Positions 6,989 through 14,274 of a stretch of 19,801 bases of DNA are shown here, one piece after another. A program made the translations under genes and the position numbers. This DNA is from JAFALX01 sp036378495 (lineage in GTDB: Bacteria; Chloroflexota; Dormibacteria; Aeolococcales; Aeolococcaceae). The DNA lies in contig DASUWI010000131.1 in assembly GCA_036378495.1 (NCBI GenBank), positions 1 to 19,801 on the forward strand, in the 5' to 3' direction. Every line of letters begins with the position of its first letter. The stretch's first letter is position 1. The notes under the pieces were generated by a model that was given only the letters and a program-made list of their open reading frames with translations, was not told where the DNA came from and ran no database searches.

Positions 6989-7699
6989 ATGCCGGCATAT
7001 CACGGCAAGCGTTACCGCGACGCAGCCGCCTCGCTCGAGACTGGCAGGCTCTATCCGCCGCAGGAAGCGGTGACGCTGGTGCGGTCGACGTCACCGACGA
7101 AGTTCGACGCGTCGGTGGAAGCGCACGTGCGGCTCGGCGTCGATCCCCGTCACGCGGACCAGATGGTGCGCAGCAGCGTGCTGCTCCCGCATGGCACCGG
7201 CAAGACACGCCGCATCGCGGTGTTCGCCCAGGGCGAGAAGGCGCGTGAGGCCCTCGACGCGGGCGCCGACATCGTCGGCGGCGAGGACCTGGTCAAGCGC
7301 GTGCAGGACGGTGAGATCGACTTCGACGTGGCCCTGGCCACACCGGACGTCATGGGCTTGGTGGGGCGGCTGGGCAAGGTGCTGGGACCGCGCGGGCTGA
7401 TGCCCAACCCCAAGGCGGGCACCGTCACCTTCGACATCGCCAAGGGCATCCGTGACGTGCAGGGCGGCCGCGTGGAGTTCCGCGTGGATCGCTTCGGCAT
7501 CGTGCACGTCGCCATCGGCAAGGTGTCGTTCGACGATGACAAGCTGCGCGACAACTTCGCCGCGCTCATGGACGCGATCGTGCGTGCGAAGCCGACGGCG
7601 GCCAAGGGCACGTACGTCAAGACCGTCACGCTGGCGTCGGCCATGGGTCCCGGAGTGCACGTCGATCCGGTGCTGGCTTCGCGCCTCACGGTGGCGTAG
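6989..7699 (+). CDS. rplA: 50S ribosomal protein L1
   Basis: A 236-residue protein with L1 signatures: KFDASVEAHVRLGVDPRHAD, LGPRGLMPNPKAGTVT and the C-terminal TLASAMGPGVHVD. L1 binds the L1 stalk of 23S rRNA and in many bacteria represses its own mRNA. ATG 6989 has GAGGAG at 6977-6982. Downstream there is no rplJ-rplL; a CpaE-like gene begins 14 bases after the stop. Confidence 0.97.
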   Translation: MPAYHGKRYRDAAASLETGRLYPPQEAVTLVRSTSPTKFDASVEAHVRLGVDPRHADQMVRSSVLLPHGTGKTRRIAVFAQGEKAREALDAGADIVGGEDLVKRVQDGEIDFDVALATPDVMGLVGRLGKVLGPRGLMPNPKAGTVTFDIAKGIRDVQGGRVEFRVDRFGIVHVAIGKVSFDDDKLRDNFAALMDAIVRAKPTAAKGTYVKTVTLASAMGPGVHVDPVLASRLTVA

Positions 7700-7713
7700 C
7701 CGCAGGCGACACG

Positions 7714-8922
7714 ATGATCCGTCTCCTCATCGTCGACGACATCGCCAGCACCCGCGAGAACCTGCAGAAGCTGCTCAGCTTCGAGGAGGACATCGAGGTC
7801 GTAGGCCTGGCGGGTGACGGCCGCGAGGGACTGGCGGAGGCGCATCGCCTGCAGCCGGACATCGTGCTCACCGACGTGAACATGCCGGTGATGGACGGCA
7901 TCCAGCTCACCGAGCGGCTGGCCACGGAGCTGCCGCAGTCTCCGACGATCATCATGTCGGTGCAGGGCGAGCGCGATTACCTGCGCCGCGCCATGCAGGC
8001 CGGTGCGCGCGAGTACCTGGTCAAGCCCTTCAGCCACGACGAGCTCGTGGCGGCGATCCGCCGCGTGCACCAGCTCGAGCAGAAGAAGGGTGTGACGTCG
8101 GTTCGCGGCGACGGACAGCCGGCGGCGTCCACGCGGCCCGCCGAGGTGATCGTGCTGTTCTCCGGCAAGGGCGGCGTGGGCAAGACGCTGGTGGCGACCA
8201 ACCTTGCGGTGGCGCTCGCCAACGAGACCGACAGCCGGGTGGGGCTCGTAGACCTCGACCTGCAGTTCGGTGACGTGGGCGTGATGCTGAACCTCGATCA
8301 CAGCCGCAGCATCACCGACATCGTCGACGCCGGCGACGGCCTGGATGAGGACATTCTCAACGAGATCCTGGCTCCTGGCCCGGCCGACATCCGCGTGCTG
8401 CTGGCGCCGATCAGTCCCGAGCTCGCAGACCTCGTCACCACCGAGCACGTGAAGTCGGTGCTGACCGAGCTGCGCAAGATGTGCGACTACATCATCGTGG
8501 ACACGCCCTGTCACCTTGCCGAGCAGAACCTCGAGGTGATCGAGATGGCACAGCGGGTGGTCGTGCTGACCACGCTGACCATTCCCGCAATCAAGGACGC
8601 GAAGCTCAGCCTCAAGGTGCTGGAGTCGCTGAACATCGAACCGTCGAGCATCCTGCTGGTGGTCAACCGGCAGGATGGGCATTCCGACTTCAACCGCGAC
8701 TCGATCGAGCAGAACCTCGGTCATCATGTGGCGGCGCAGCTGCCCTACGACGCACGCACCGTCAGCGAGGCGATCACGCGTGGTTCAGCGTTTGTCACGC
8801 TGCAGCCGGAGGCGGAGATCAGCCGCTCGGTACGCGAGCTCGTGGGGCTGATCGTGCCCGAACCGGTCGGCGCTGCCGCGGCGGACAAGCGTCCGCGCAA
8901 AAGAGGGCTGTTCGGCCGCTGA
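7714..8922 (+). CDS. Receiver-ParA fusion ATPase, CpaE/TadZ-like (paralog 1, intact receiver)
   Basis: A 402-residue two-domain protein. Residues 1-120 are a response-regulator receiver with all key positions: acidic pair D8/D9, phospho-acceptor D54 in LTDVNMPVMDG, and K104 in YLVKPF. Residues 145-375 are a MinD/ParA-type ATPase with GKGGVGKT (151-158), LVDLDLQFGD (D180, D182) and IIVDTP. The C-terminus is a basic RPRKRGLFGR tail. CpaE/TadZ proteins position Tad/Flp pilus machinery at the pole or membrane; an intact phospho-site suggests control by a kinase. It starts 14 bases after rplA on the same strand, so it is probably co-transcribed with the ribosomal operon, though an unseen internal promoter is possible. 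No histidine kinase is in the window. Confidence 0.88.
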   Translation: MIRLLIVDDIASTRENLQKLLSFEEDIEVVGLAGDGREGLAEAHRLQPDIVLTDVNMPVMDGIQLTERLATELPQSPTIIMSVQGERDYLRRAMQAGAREYLVKPFSHDELVAAIRRVHQLEQKKGVTSVRGDGQPAASTRPAEVIVLFSGKGGVGKTLVATNLAVALANETDSRVGLVDLDLQFGDVGVMLNLDHSRSITDIVDAGDGLDEDILNEILAPGPADIRVLLAPISPELADLVTTEHVKSVLTELRKMCDYIIVDTPCHLAEQNLEVIEMAQRVVVLTTLTIPAIKDAKLSLKVLESLNIEPSSILLVVNRQDGHSDFNRDSIEQNLGHHVAAQLPYDARTVSEAITRGSAFVTLQPEAEISRSVRELVGLIVPEPVGAAAADKRPRKRGLFGR

Positions 8923-9196
8923 GCGCAGCGGTTCGTTGGGTGACAGCCCGAAACATTTGTGTAGATCTCATCGCGGGACCGGCCTGCGATCCCTTCTCCA
9001 CGTACCCGCGACGGGGCTGCGGCGGCCCTCTATGACCCCCGCGTGCTACGCTCGGCGCGTCTTTGACTGAGGCGAGCGCCCCCAGGTTTCGGTAGTCGGC
9101 ACCGCCCACCACCGGCTCCTCGAAGGCCCATCTTGGCCAACCTCCCATCGGTCACTCGAGGAGCACCGAAATTGGGCGCGATATGGGCGCGACTCT
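8923..9196. other. Intergenic stretch with no recognisable gene
   Basis: No reading frame here resembles a protein and no RNA gene was recognised. It carries a distant inverted repeat (9115-9164) and a short direct repeat GGGCGCG (9174-9180 and 9185-9191, approximate). No convincing terminator follows the CpaE-like gene. Confidence 0.5.
9115..9164. repeat. Nine-base perfect inverted repeat
   Basis: GCTCCTCGA (9115-9123) pairs exactly with TCGAGGAGC (9156-9164), with 32 bases between that include a smaller GGCC-based stem. It lies just ahead of the LmbE remnant. It could be a structured leader or the scar of an old rearrangement. Confidence 0.4.
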
Positions 9197-9423
9197 ATGA
9201 GCACATTGCTGATCGTGCGCGCGCATCCCGATGACAAACCCGTTCTGACCGGCGGTGTGGTGCAGGCGCCGACGCCCATGGGCGTCGAGTTGTGCTCGTC
9301 ACCGCCACGCAGGCTGAGCAGGACGTGATGCGCAACGGTGGCTTCCTTGCCGAGCGATTCGCGCCGGTGCGTGGACGTCTCGGCGCCGATCCGCCCGGGC
9401 GCAGCGTGGTCACGGAGCTGTAG
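9197..9423 (+). pseudogene. LmbE/PIG-L-type deacetylase remnant, frameshifted and truncated
   Basis: The 5' part (9197-9286) encodes MSTLLIVRAHPDDKPVLTGG, the N-terminal signature of zinc-dependent N-acetylglucosaminyl deacetylases (AHPDDE). The next conserved strand, RVVLVTATQAEQD, appears only in another frame from 9286, consistent with loss of one base near GGCGTC/CGAGTT. That frame then runs to TAG 9421-9423 without the rest of the family (normally about 230-290 residues). The usual metal-site Glu of HPDDE is Lys here. All three signs point to decay. The intact family includes mycothiol-pathway MshB/Mca and similar enzymes. Confidence 0.72.
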
Positions 9424-9430
9424 CACCAGC

Positions 9431-10315
9431 ATGTCAACGACCGGGCCGCGCATCGCAGCGTCGATGACGGACGTGCACGTGGATGCCGGCGGCCGGCCGA
9501 TGCGCTGCCTGATCTCCGGTGAGGGCAGGCCACTGCTCCTCTGCCACGGGTTTCTCAGCTCGGCGGAGGAATTCGGGGGCCGCTTCCATGAGCTTGCGTC
9601 GACGCGCCGGTTGCTCATCCCAGATCTTCCCGGCAGCGGCCGGTCACCGCGGCTCCAAGGCCGGCACACCGTCGACGCGCTCGCCGCCTCGCTGGAGCAG
9701 CTTCTGGACTCGCTGGGAGTCGACGACTTCGATCTGGCGGGACTCTGTCTGGGTGCATCCGTGGCGTCGGCGCTCGCCGCCCGGTGCGGATCGCGTGTGG
9801 GCCGACTCGTCCTCCACACACCACTCGTCGACCCCACGCTCATTCGCCGCCGGCATCAGCAGCAGATACGCGTGCTCACCCTGCCGCCGCTGTGGCAGGC
9901 GGTCGTCGCGCTGAGTCGAAGCCGCGTGGTGAGCGATCTGTACAAACGCTTCGTCATCGAGGAGGGCGACGTCGACACCGAGACCTCCGACATCAACTTC
10001 GCCAATCAGCGTCGCGCGGACTCCGGCGCGGCGCGCGAGTGGCTGCGCGACGGCATGCGCCATGGTGATCTCGAACTGTTGCTGACGCGGCAGCTCCCCA
10101 CGCTCGTGATCGTGGCCAGACACGACCAGGTGATCGATGTGGAGCGGTTGTGCGGGCTGCTCCTGGATTGTCCCAACGTCACGGTCTTCGTCGACCCCGA
10201 CCAGGGCCATGGATGGAATCAGGCAGCCGTGCGACGCCAGCTTGGGGTGATGACGGCGTTTCTCGCGGCTGCCGACGGCACTCCGCCCTTCCAGGCTGAA
10301 GCACTCGCTTCCTGA
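9431..10315 (+). CDS. Alpha/beta-hydrolase with Cys at the nucleophile elbow
   Basis: A 294-residue alpha/beta-hydrolase-fold protein. The oxyanion strand LLLCHGF (residues 36-41) is followed by LIPDLPGSGRSPR, as in the MhpC/haloperoxidase-like group. The nucleophile elbow, normally GxSxG, reads GLCLG (104-108), placing Cys106 at the nucleophile site. D232 (VARHDQVID) and H260 (DQGHGW) complete a plausible triad. Cys nucleophiles occur in dienelactone hydrolases and PHA synthases, but the substrate here cannot be named. ATG 9431 begins 7 bases after the LmbE remnant; a GGAG lies 13 bases upstream. ATG 9464 is a shorter alternative. It converges with the minus-strand CpaE-like gene. Confidence 0.82.
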   Translation: MSTTGPRIAASMTDVHVDAGGRPMRCLISGEGRPLLLCHGFLSSAEEFGGRFHELASTRRLLIPDLPGSGRSPRLQGRHTVDALAASLEQLLDSLGVDDFDLAGLCLGASVASALAARCGSRVGRLVLHTPLVDPTLIRRRHQQQIRVLTLPPLWQAVVALSRSRVVSDLYKRFVIEEGDVDTETSDINFANQRRADSGAAREWLRDGMRHGDLELLLTRQLPTLVIVARHDQVIDVERLCGLLLDCPNVTVFVDPDQGHGWNQAAVRRQLGVMTAFLAAADGTPPFQAEALAS

Positions 10316-10383
10316 GCGATGAGAGCGCCGTGTGCACCCTGTCCGGCGGAACGATCCGGCGAATCGCGCCCGCGTAGGAGAAG

Positions 10384-11649
10384 CTAGCGCGCGAAGCCGA
10401 GGCGGCGGCGCGGCTTCTTCGCGGCCGGCGCTGGCGCCGGCGCTGCGGCCGCTCCTAGCGGCTGCGCCGCTTCCCCGTTGGTGATGAGATCGGCCAGGTG
10501 CACCAAAGCCTTGGCGGCCTCACTGTTGGGAGCGCTGGTGACGAACGGCGCTCCCCGGCTCACGGCTGCGCCGACGACATCGGCGTCGAACGGCACCTCG
10601 ACGGCGATCTTCGCGCCGAGAAACGTCTCCGCCTGCGCCTTGCCCAGTGAGTTGTCGCTGCGCGCGTCGCGGTTGTTGGCGATGAGCAGCACCTTGTCGT
10701 CGGGCACCTTGAGCACGCCCAGCACCGACATGACAAGCCGGGTGTTCTTCACGCCGGTGACGCTGTAGTCGGTGAGCAGCACGATCCGCTCCGAGCTCTC
10801 CACGGCCTCGAGCGTCACCTCGCCCAGCTGCGAAACGGTGTCCGCGACGACGATCTCGTGGCTGCGGCGCAGCTGATCGATGAGCGCCCGCAGATGCGCG
10901 GTGGTGACGTAGTCGGCGAGCTCGGGGCTCGGCGGCGCCGGCAGCACGTGCACTCCGGACGTGGTGTGGGACAGCACGTCCTGCACCACCTCGGCGTCGG
11001 CCACCGCATTGTGCGCGGCCAGATCGGCGATGGTTCGCTCAGCGGTGATGTTGAGGAGCGCGGCGACATCGCCGAACTGCAGGGAGAGGTCGATGATGGC
11101 CACGCGCGACTGCCCGTCGCGCGCGAGCGCGGCCGCGAGGTTGGTGGCAATGACAGTCTTGCCCACGCCACCCTTGCCGGCCAGGACTGTCACCAGGTTC
11201 CCGTGGGGCGCAGCGTCCGCACCGGAGCTGCTGCCGTTTCCTGCCGCGTGCGCGGTCGCCGCGCCGCCCTTCCGCTTGCGTTCCTGGAAGTCGTGCACAC
11301 GCACGATCGCGGAGATGAGCTCGTCACCGGAGAACGGCTTCTGCAGCACCTCGCGCGCACCGGCCAGCATCGCCCGGCGCATGAGATCGTTCTCGCTCTC
11401 CAGCGCCGTGAGGATCACGCCCGTCGCGGGCGCGAACTGCGCCAGCATCTCGGTGACCTGCAAACCGTCCATCCCCGGCAGCGCGGAGTCAACCACTGCG
11501 ACGTCGGGATGCCAGTGCAAGCTCTCCTGTACGGCCTGCTCGCCGGAATCCACCAACGCGCAGATACTGGTCTCGCTCTGCGCCTCGAGACGGCGCCGCA
11601 GGTTGTCGCGAATGCGCTCGCTGCCGTCGCCGATGAGGACGCGGATCAT
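10384..11649 (-). CDS. Receiver-ParA fusion ATPase, CpaE/TadZ-like (paralog 2, partly degenerate receiver)
   Basis: A 421-residue protein with the same layout as the paralog at 7714-8922. The receiver keeps D54 (VVDSALPGMDG) and K104 (LQKPF), but the acidic pair is D8-G9, so Mg2+ binding and phosphorylation may be impaired. After a Gly/Ala/Ser-rich linker (about 126-150) comes the ParA/MinD domain with AGKGGVGKT (Walker A 158-165). Two usual features differ: LVDLDL is IIDLSL (S189), and the DTP motif is DTV (270-272). It ends with a Pro/Ala stretch and the basic KKPRRRLGFAR, echoing paralog 1. ATG 11649 is 4 bases after the stop of the upstream paralog, so the two form an operon. Role: probable Flp pilus localisation or assembly (inference). 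Confidence 0.86.
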   Translation of the reverse strand: MIRVLIGDGSERIRDNLRRRLEAQSETSICALVDSGEQAVQESLHWHPDVAVVDSALPGMDGLQVTEMLAQFAPATGVILTALESENDLMRRAMLAGAREVLQKPFSGDELISAIVRVHDFQERKRKGGAATAHAAGNGSSSGADAAPHGNLVTVLAGKGGVGKTVIATNLAAALARDGQSRVAIIDLSLQFGDVAALLNITAERTIADLAAHNAVADAEVVQDVLSHTTSGVHVLPAPPSPELADYVTTAHLRALIDQLRRSHEIVVADTVSQLGEVTLEAVESSERIVLLTDYSVTGVKNTRLVMSVLGVLKVPDDKVLLIANNRDARSDNSLGKAQAETFLGAKIAVEVPFDADVVGAAVSRGAPFVTSAPNSEAAKALVHLADLITNGEAAQPLGAAAAPAPAPAAKKPRRRLGFAR

Positions 11650-11653
11650 GCGC

Positions 11654-12970
11654 TCATCCGCGCAGCCAGCGACGGGTCAGCGCGAACCGCTGCAGCGGGT
11701 GGGGATGCGAATCCGGGTGCCCCTGCGCTGCACCGGGAGCCTCCGGCGCGCTGCCCGGCACGAGGTAGTGGACGACGTCGTCGAGATGCCTGGTGAGCGG
11801 CGACTTCGGATGTCCTAGCACGAGTGGGCGGCCGGTGTCGACGGCGTCGTCCACCAGCTGCTCGTAGGGGAGCAGCGTCAGCATGCGGTGACGCAGGATG
11901 TCTTCGATCTCCGACGGGGCGATTGTGGTGCGCGGCCTCAACTGGTTGATGATCAGCACGATGCGGCTGCTGTCGAGGCCCAGCGTGCGCAGCAGGCGGA
12001 GCGTGGAGCGAGAGCTCTTCACGGTCGTCACGTTGAACGTCGTCACCAGGAGCAGCGCGTCGGCATCCTGGATCGTGTCGAGCACGATCTCGTCGAGATG
12101 CGCCGGCGTGTCGATCACGATGTGGTCGTAGGTGAGGCGCAGCTGTGCCAGCACGGCGCGCACCATCGCGCGCGTGACGTCGGCGGCGCGGTCCGGGCTC
12201 GGGGGCGCCAGCAGCACGCGAACGCCCTCCGGGCCGGTGGCCATCACCTCGTGCAGCGCTTCCTGGCTGACGCTGTCAGCAGTGAGGTCGTGGATCGACT
12301 TCGCGTGCGCGTCGATGTGCAGCATCACGCCCGCGTCGCCGTGCTGCAGGTCGAGATCGACCAGTGCAACCTTTGAGTTTGCCTCGACGGCTAGCGCGAC
12401 GGCGAGGTTGCTTGCCAGCACCGACTTGCCCACGCCGCCCTTTCCCGAGTGCACGACGAACACCTCGCCGCGAGCCGACCCGGGCGCGCGCGGCGGGCGT
12501 GGCATCACCTCGCGGATGGGTTCGGGCACTGCTGCCGGCACCGGCAGCGGTGCCGGTGCCGCCGCCGGAAAGGAGCCGCCGTTCTCAGTTTGCTGTGGCG
12601 GCTCGTGCACGGTGCGGATCGCCGACACCAGCTCAGCGCCGCTCACGCCGGCGGCGACGGCGGGGACGCCGTTGGTTGAATCGGTGTGGGACATCGCCAG
12701 GATGCGCGCATGTGGGGCAACGGCTTCCACCTCGTGTGCGAGTTCGGCGGGATCGCCGTTGATGAGCCCCGCGCCGAGCAGCACCACGTCCGGCTGCCGC
12801 AGCTGTGCCTCGGCAACCAGCTCGCCGGGCTCGCGGGCGATGCCGCACACCTGCACCAGGTCCGAGAAATCAGCGAGCTTCTCGAGGTGCTCGACGATGT
12901 GCGCGATCTGGTCCGCGATCAGCACCTGCGTGGCGGCAGCTCCGACCTCGCCGTCTGGCATGCCGGTCAT
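11654..12970 (-). CDS. ParA-type ATPase with pseudo-receiver, CpaE/TadZ-like (paralog 3)
   Basis: A 438-residue protein. The N-terminal 120 residues align with the other paralogs' receivers (QVLIADQ, DVVLLGAGL, GAELVSAIRTVHE), but the phospho-acceptor Asp is Gly (G66) and the conserved Lys is missing, so it cannot be a phosphorylated receiver. A Pro/Ala-rich linker (133-168) leads to an intact ATPase with SGKGGVGKS (176-183), LVDLDLQHGD and VIDTPAHLDE. The C-terminal tail is basic. ATG 12970 is chosen; TTG 12991 is in frame upstream and ATG 12961 downstream, none with a clear ribosome-binding site. It lies downstream of the flp pilin across a strong terminator, so it needs readthrough or its own promoter. 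A 10-base palindrome ACAGCGCTGT at 13006-13015 is just upstream. Confidence 0.85.
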   Translation of the reverse strand: MTGMPDGEVGAAATQVLIADQIAHIVEHLEKLADFSDLVQVCGIAREPGELVAEAQLRQPDVVLLGAGLINGDPAELAHEVEAVAPHARILAMSHTDSTNGVPAVAAGVSGAELVSAIRTVHEPPQQTENGGSFPAAAPAPLPVPAAVPEPIREVMPRPPRAPGSARGEVFVVHSGKGGVGKSVLASNLAVALAVEANSKVALVDLDLQHGDAGVMLHIDAHAKSIHDLTADSVSQEALHEVMATGPEGVRVLLAPPSPDRAADVTRAMVRAVLAQLRLTYDHIVIDTPAHLDEIVLDTIQDADALLLVTTFNVTTVKSSRSTLRLLRTLGLDSSRIVLIINQLRPRTTIAPSEIEDILRHRMLTLLPYEQLVDDAVDTGRPLVLGHPKSPLTRHLDDVVHYLVPGSAPEAPGAAQGHPDSHPHPLQRFALTRRWLRG

Positions 12971-13005
12971 CGTATGGCCCGACCGCGCCAATCGAACACG
13001 TTGTG

Positions 13006-13015
13006 ACAGCGCTGT
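13006..13015. promoter_or_regulatory. Palindrome upstream of the pseudo-receiver ATPase gene
   Basis: ACAGCGCTGT is a perfect 10-base palindrome 35 bases ahead of the ATG at 12970, in the short gap after the flp terminator. It is a possible operator; a chance palindrome cannot be excluded. Confidence 0.25.
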
Positions 13016-13037
13016 GGGGGGCTAGACACACGGCTGC

Positions 13038-13076
13038 AAAAAAAGAACGGGGAGCTGTCCAATCGGACAGCTCCCC
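13038..13076 (-). terminator. Rho-independent terminator of flp
   Basis: On the minus strand a perfect 12-base stem (13049-13060 pairing with 13065-13076) with a 4-base loop is followed by GTTC and seven T (13038-13044). It starts 27 bases after the flp stop, reading in the flp direction. Confidence 0.93.
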
Positions 13077-13102
13077 ATATGACTCTCGAGTAGTGGTTAC
13101 GG

Positions 13103-13300
13103 CTACTGAGACAGGCCGTTCGAGATGTTGGAGAACACGTTGTTCACCTGGTGGCCGACCACCTGCAGAATGACGATGACAACGATGGCGATGAGAACCA
13201 GGATAAGCGCGTACTCGACCATGCCCTGGCCTTCCTCATCCTTTCCCTTGCGCAGCTTCGCGGCCATGAGCTCGCGAAGACGGATGTACAGGTCGTTCAT
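13103..13300 (-). CDS. flp: Flp-type pilin (class IVb prepilin)
   Basis: A 65-residue prepilin. A basic leader of 24 residues ends in DEEG, followed by QGMVEYALILVL, giving the Flp cleavage pattern with Glu at +5 and Tyr at +6 of the mature protein. Residues 29-48 are the hydrophobic helix used for secretion and filament packing. After cleavage by a TadV/CpaA-type peptidase (not in the window) the mature pilin would be about 41 residues, typical of Flp. ATG 13300 is fixed by an exceptional ribosome-binding site. The longer frame to 13396 is not needed. It is monocistronic with its own terminator, as expected for an abundant structural subunit. Confidence 0.95.
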   Translation of the reverse strand: MNDLYIRLRELMAAKLRKGKDEEGQGMVEYALILVLIAIVVIVILQVVGHQVNNVFSNISNGLSQ

Positions 13301-13310
13301 GAAGTGCGTT

Positions 13311-13320
13311 TCACCTCCTT
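13311..13320 (-). promoter_or_regulatory. Near-ideal ribosome-binding site of flp
   Basis: On the minus strand AAGGAGGTGA matches the anti-Shine-Dalgarno end of 16S rRNA over ten bases, 10 bases before ATG 13300. It is much stronger than at most other genes here and decides the flp start. Confidence 0.85.
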
Positions 13321-13371
13321 TGTGGGGTTCTCCGGAGGACGGGGGATTCCGCTTATCCGGGTAGTCTGCAC

Positions 13372-13386
13372 TATGCGTTCCGCATA
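13372..13386. promoter_or_regulatory. Inverted repeat upstream of flp
   Basis: TATGCG-TTC-CGCATA is a perfect 6-base inverted repeat about 72 bases ahead of the flp ATG, within the flp leader/promoter region. A minus-strand TTGGCA (13407-13412) just beyond it could be a -35 element. It may be an operator for pilin expression. Confidence 0.35.
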
Positions 13387-13523
13387 CGACAGACACATGG
13401 TCCGGATGCCAAAGAACGGTAACGAGCGGTCACATTACGCCGTTGCGGGGGTGCACATCGCACGCGCCGGTGGTCGTAACATGACAACCCCGATACGGCC
13501 CGATTGCAACGGGCGCGTCGCCC

Positions 13524-13535
13524 TACACTCAATCC
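13524..13535 (+). promoter_or_regulatory. Extended -10 placed for a leaderless transcript
   Basis: TACACT (13524-13529) ends 6 bases before the ATG at 13536, so transcription would start at or next to the start codon. No ribosome-binding site is visible before this ATG. The -35 is weak (CGATTG at 13501-13506, 17-base spacer). Confidence 0.45.
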
Positions 13536-14267
13536 ATGGACGAGGGTGCTCGGTTGCGTTCGTTTTCCCTTGGTTTCGATGCCAAGCCGCTGCGCGCCCA
13601 CCTCGACGACATTCGTTTTCTCGTGTTCGGGCGCGCGCTGCCCGCGGTGTTCTTCGGCGTCATCACCTGGAACGTCCTGCACAACCTGCTGTCGCTGACC
13701 AACCAGGTGCTCGCCGACGTCACGTTCGTGGGCGTTCTGGCACTGCTGCCGACGGCGCTGTACCTGCTCTTCTGCGCCATCCCGGTCGGGGTGTACCTCA
13801 CCCGGCCGCGGCCGCGCGCACGCGACGGGCGCCTCATCGCTCGGGCGGCGGGCCTGCTGGGCACCACGGCGCTGCTGATCGTGGGCATCCTCGGCGGACC
13901 GGTGCTGTACCAATCCCCGTGGGGGCTGCAGCTGGCGGCGGTCTGCCTCGAGATCGTCGCCTTCACGTTGGGCGTCTGGGGCCTGCTCACGCTGCGCCGC
14001 AACCTGAGCATCATCCCTGAGGCACGCGGCCTGGTCACGAGCGGCCCGTATCACTTCATCCGGCACCCGCTCTACACCGCCGAGATCCTGGCGGCGATCA
14101 CCGTGGTGGTGGCGCACCCCGCCCTGTGGGCGGTCGTCGGCATCATCCCCTTCATCGCACTGCAGCTGGCGCGGGCCACATTCGAGGAGGGCCTGCTGCG
14201 CCAGACCTTCCCCGCCTACGCCACCTACATCGCGCGCACCCCGCGCCTCGTCCCCGGAGTGTGGTGA
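13536..14267 (+). CDS. Isoprenylcysteine carboxyl methyltransferase-family membrane protein
   Basis: A 243-residue membrane protein with about five hydrophobic segments (roughly 32-50, 62-88, 102-122, 131-152, 183-210). The C-terminal ICMT/PEMT signature is clear: RRNLSIIPEARGLVTSGPY, HFIRHPLY (173-180) and EEGLLRQTFPAYATY near 217-231. Family members methylate isoprenylcysteines, phospholipids or other membrane substrates using S-adenosylmethionine. In bacteria the substrate is usually unknown, and it is unknown here. ATG 13536 has a TACACT box 6 bases upstream and no ribosome-binding site, suggesting a leaderless mRNA. It is divergent from flp and followed 7 bases later by the Cys/His-rich gene. 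Confidence 0.85.
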   Translation: MDEGARLRSFSLGFDAKPLRAHLDDIRFLVFGRALPAVFFGVITWNVLHNLLSLTNQVLADVTFVGVLALLPTALYLLFCAIPVGVYLTRPRPRARDGRLIARAAGLLGTTALLIVGILGGPVLYQSPWGLQLAAVCLEIVAFTLGVWGLLTLRRNLSIIPEARGLVTSGPYHFIRHPLYTAEILAAITVVVAHPALWAVVGIIPFIALQLARATFEEGLLRQTFPAYATYIARTPRLVPGVW

Positions 14268-14274
14268 CCCGGCG

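Noticed and set aside
7150..8727. Long minus-strand open frame opposite rplA and the CpaE-like gene
   Set aside because: His/Arg/Asp-rich low-complexity translation antisense to two well-supported genes; a GC-rich shadow.
9046..9843. Minus-strand open frame across the LmbE remnant and hydrolase
   Set aside because: No recognisable motif; antisense to the hydrolase, which carries a clear alpha/beta-hydrolase pattern.
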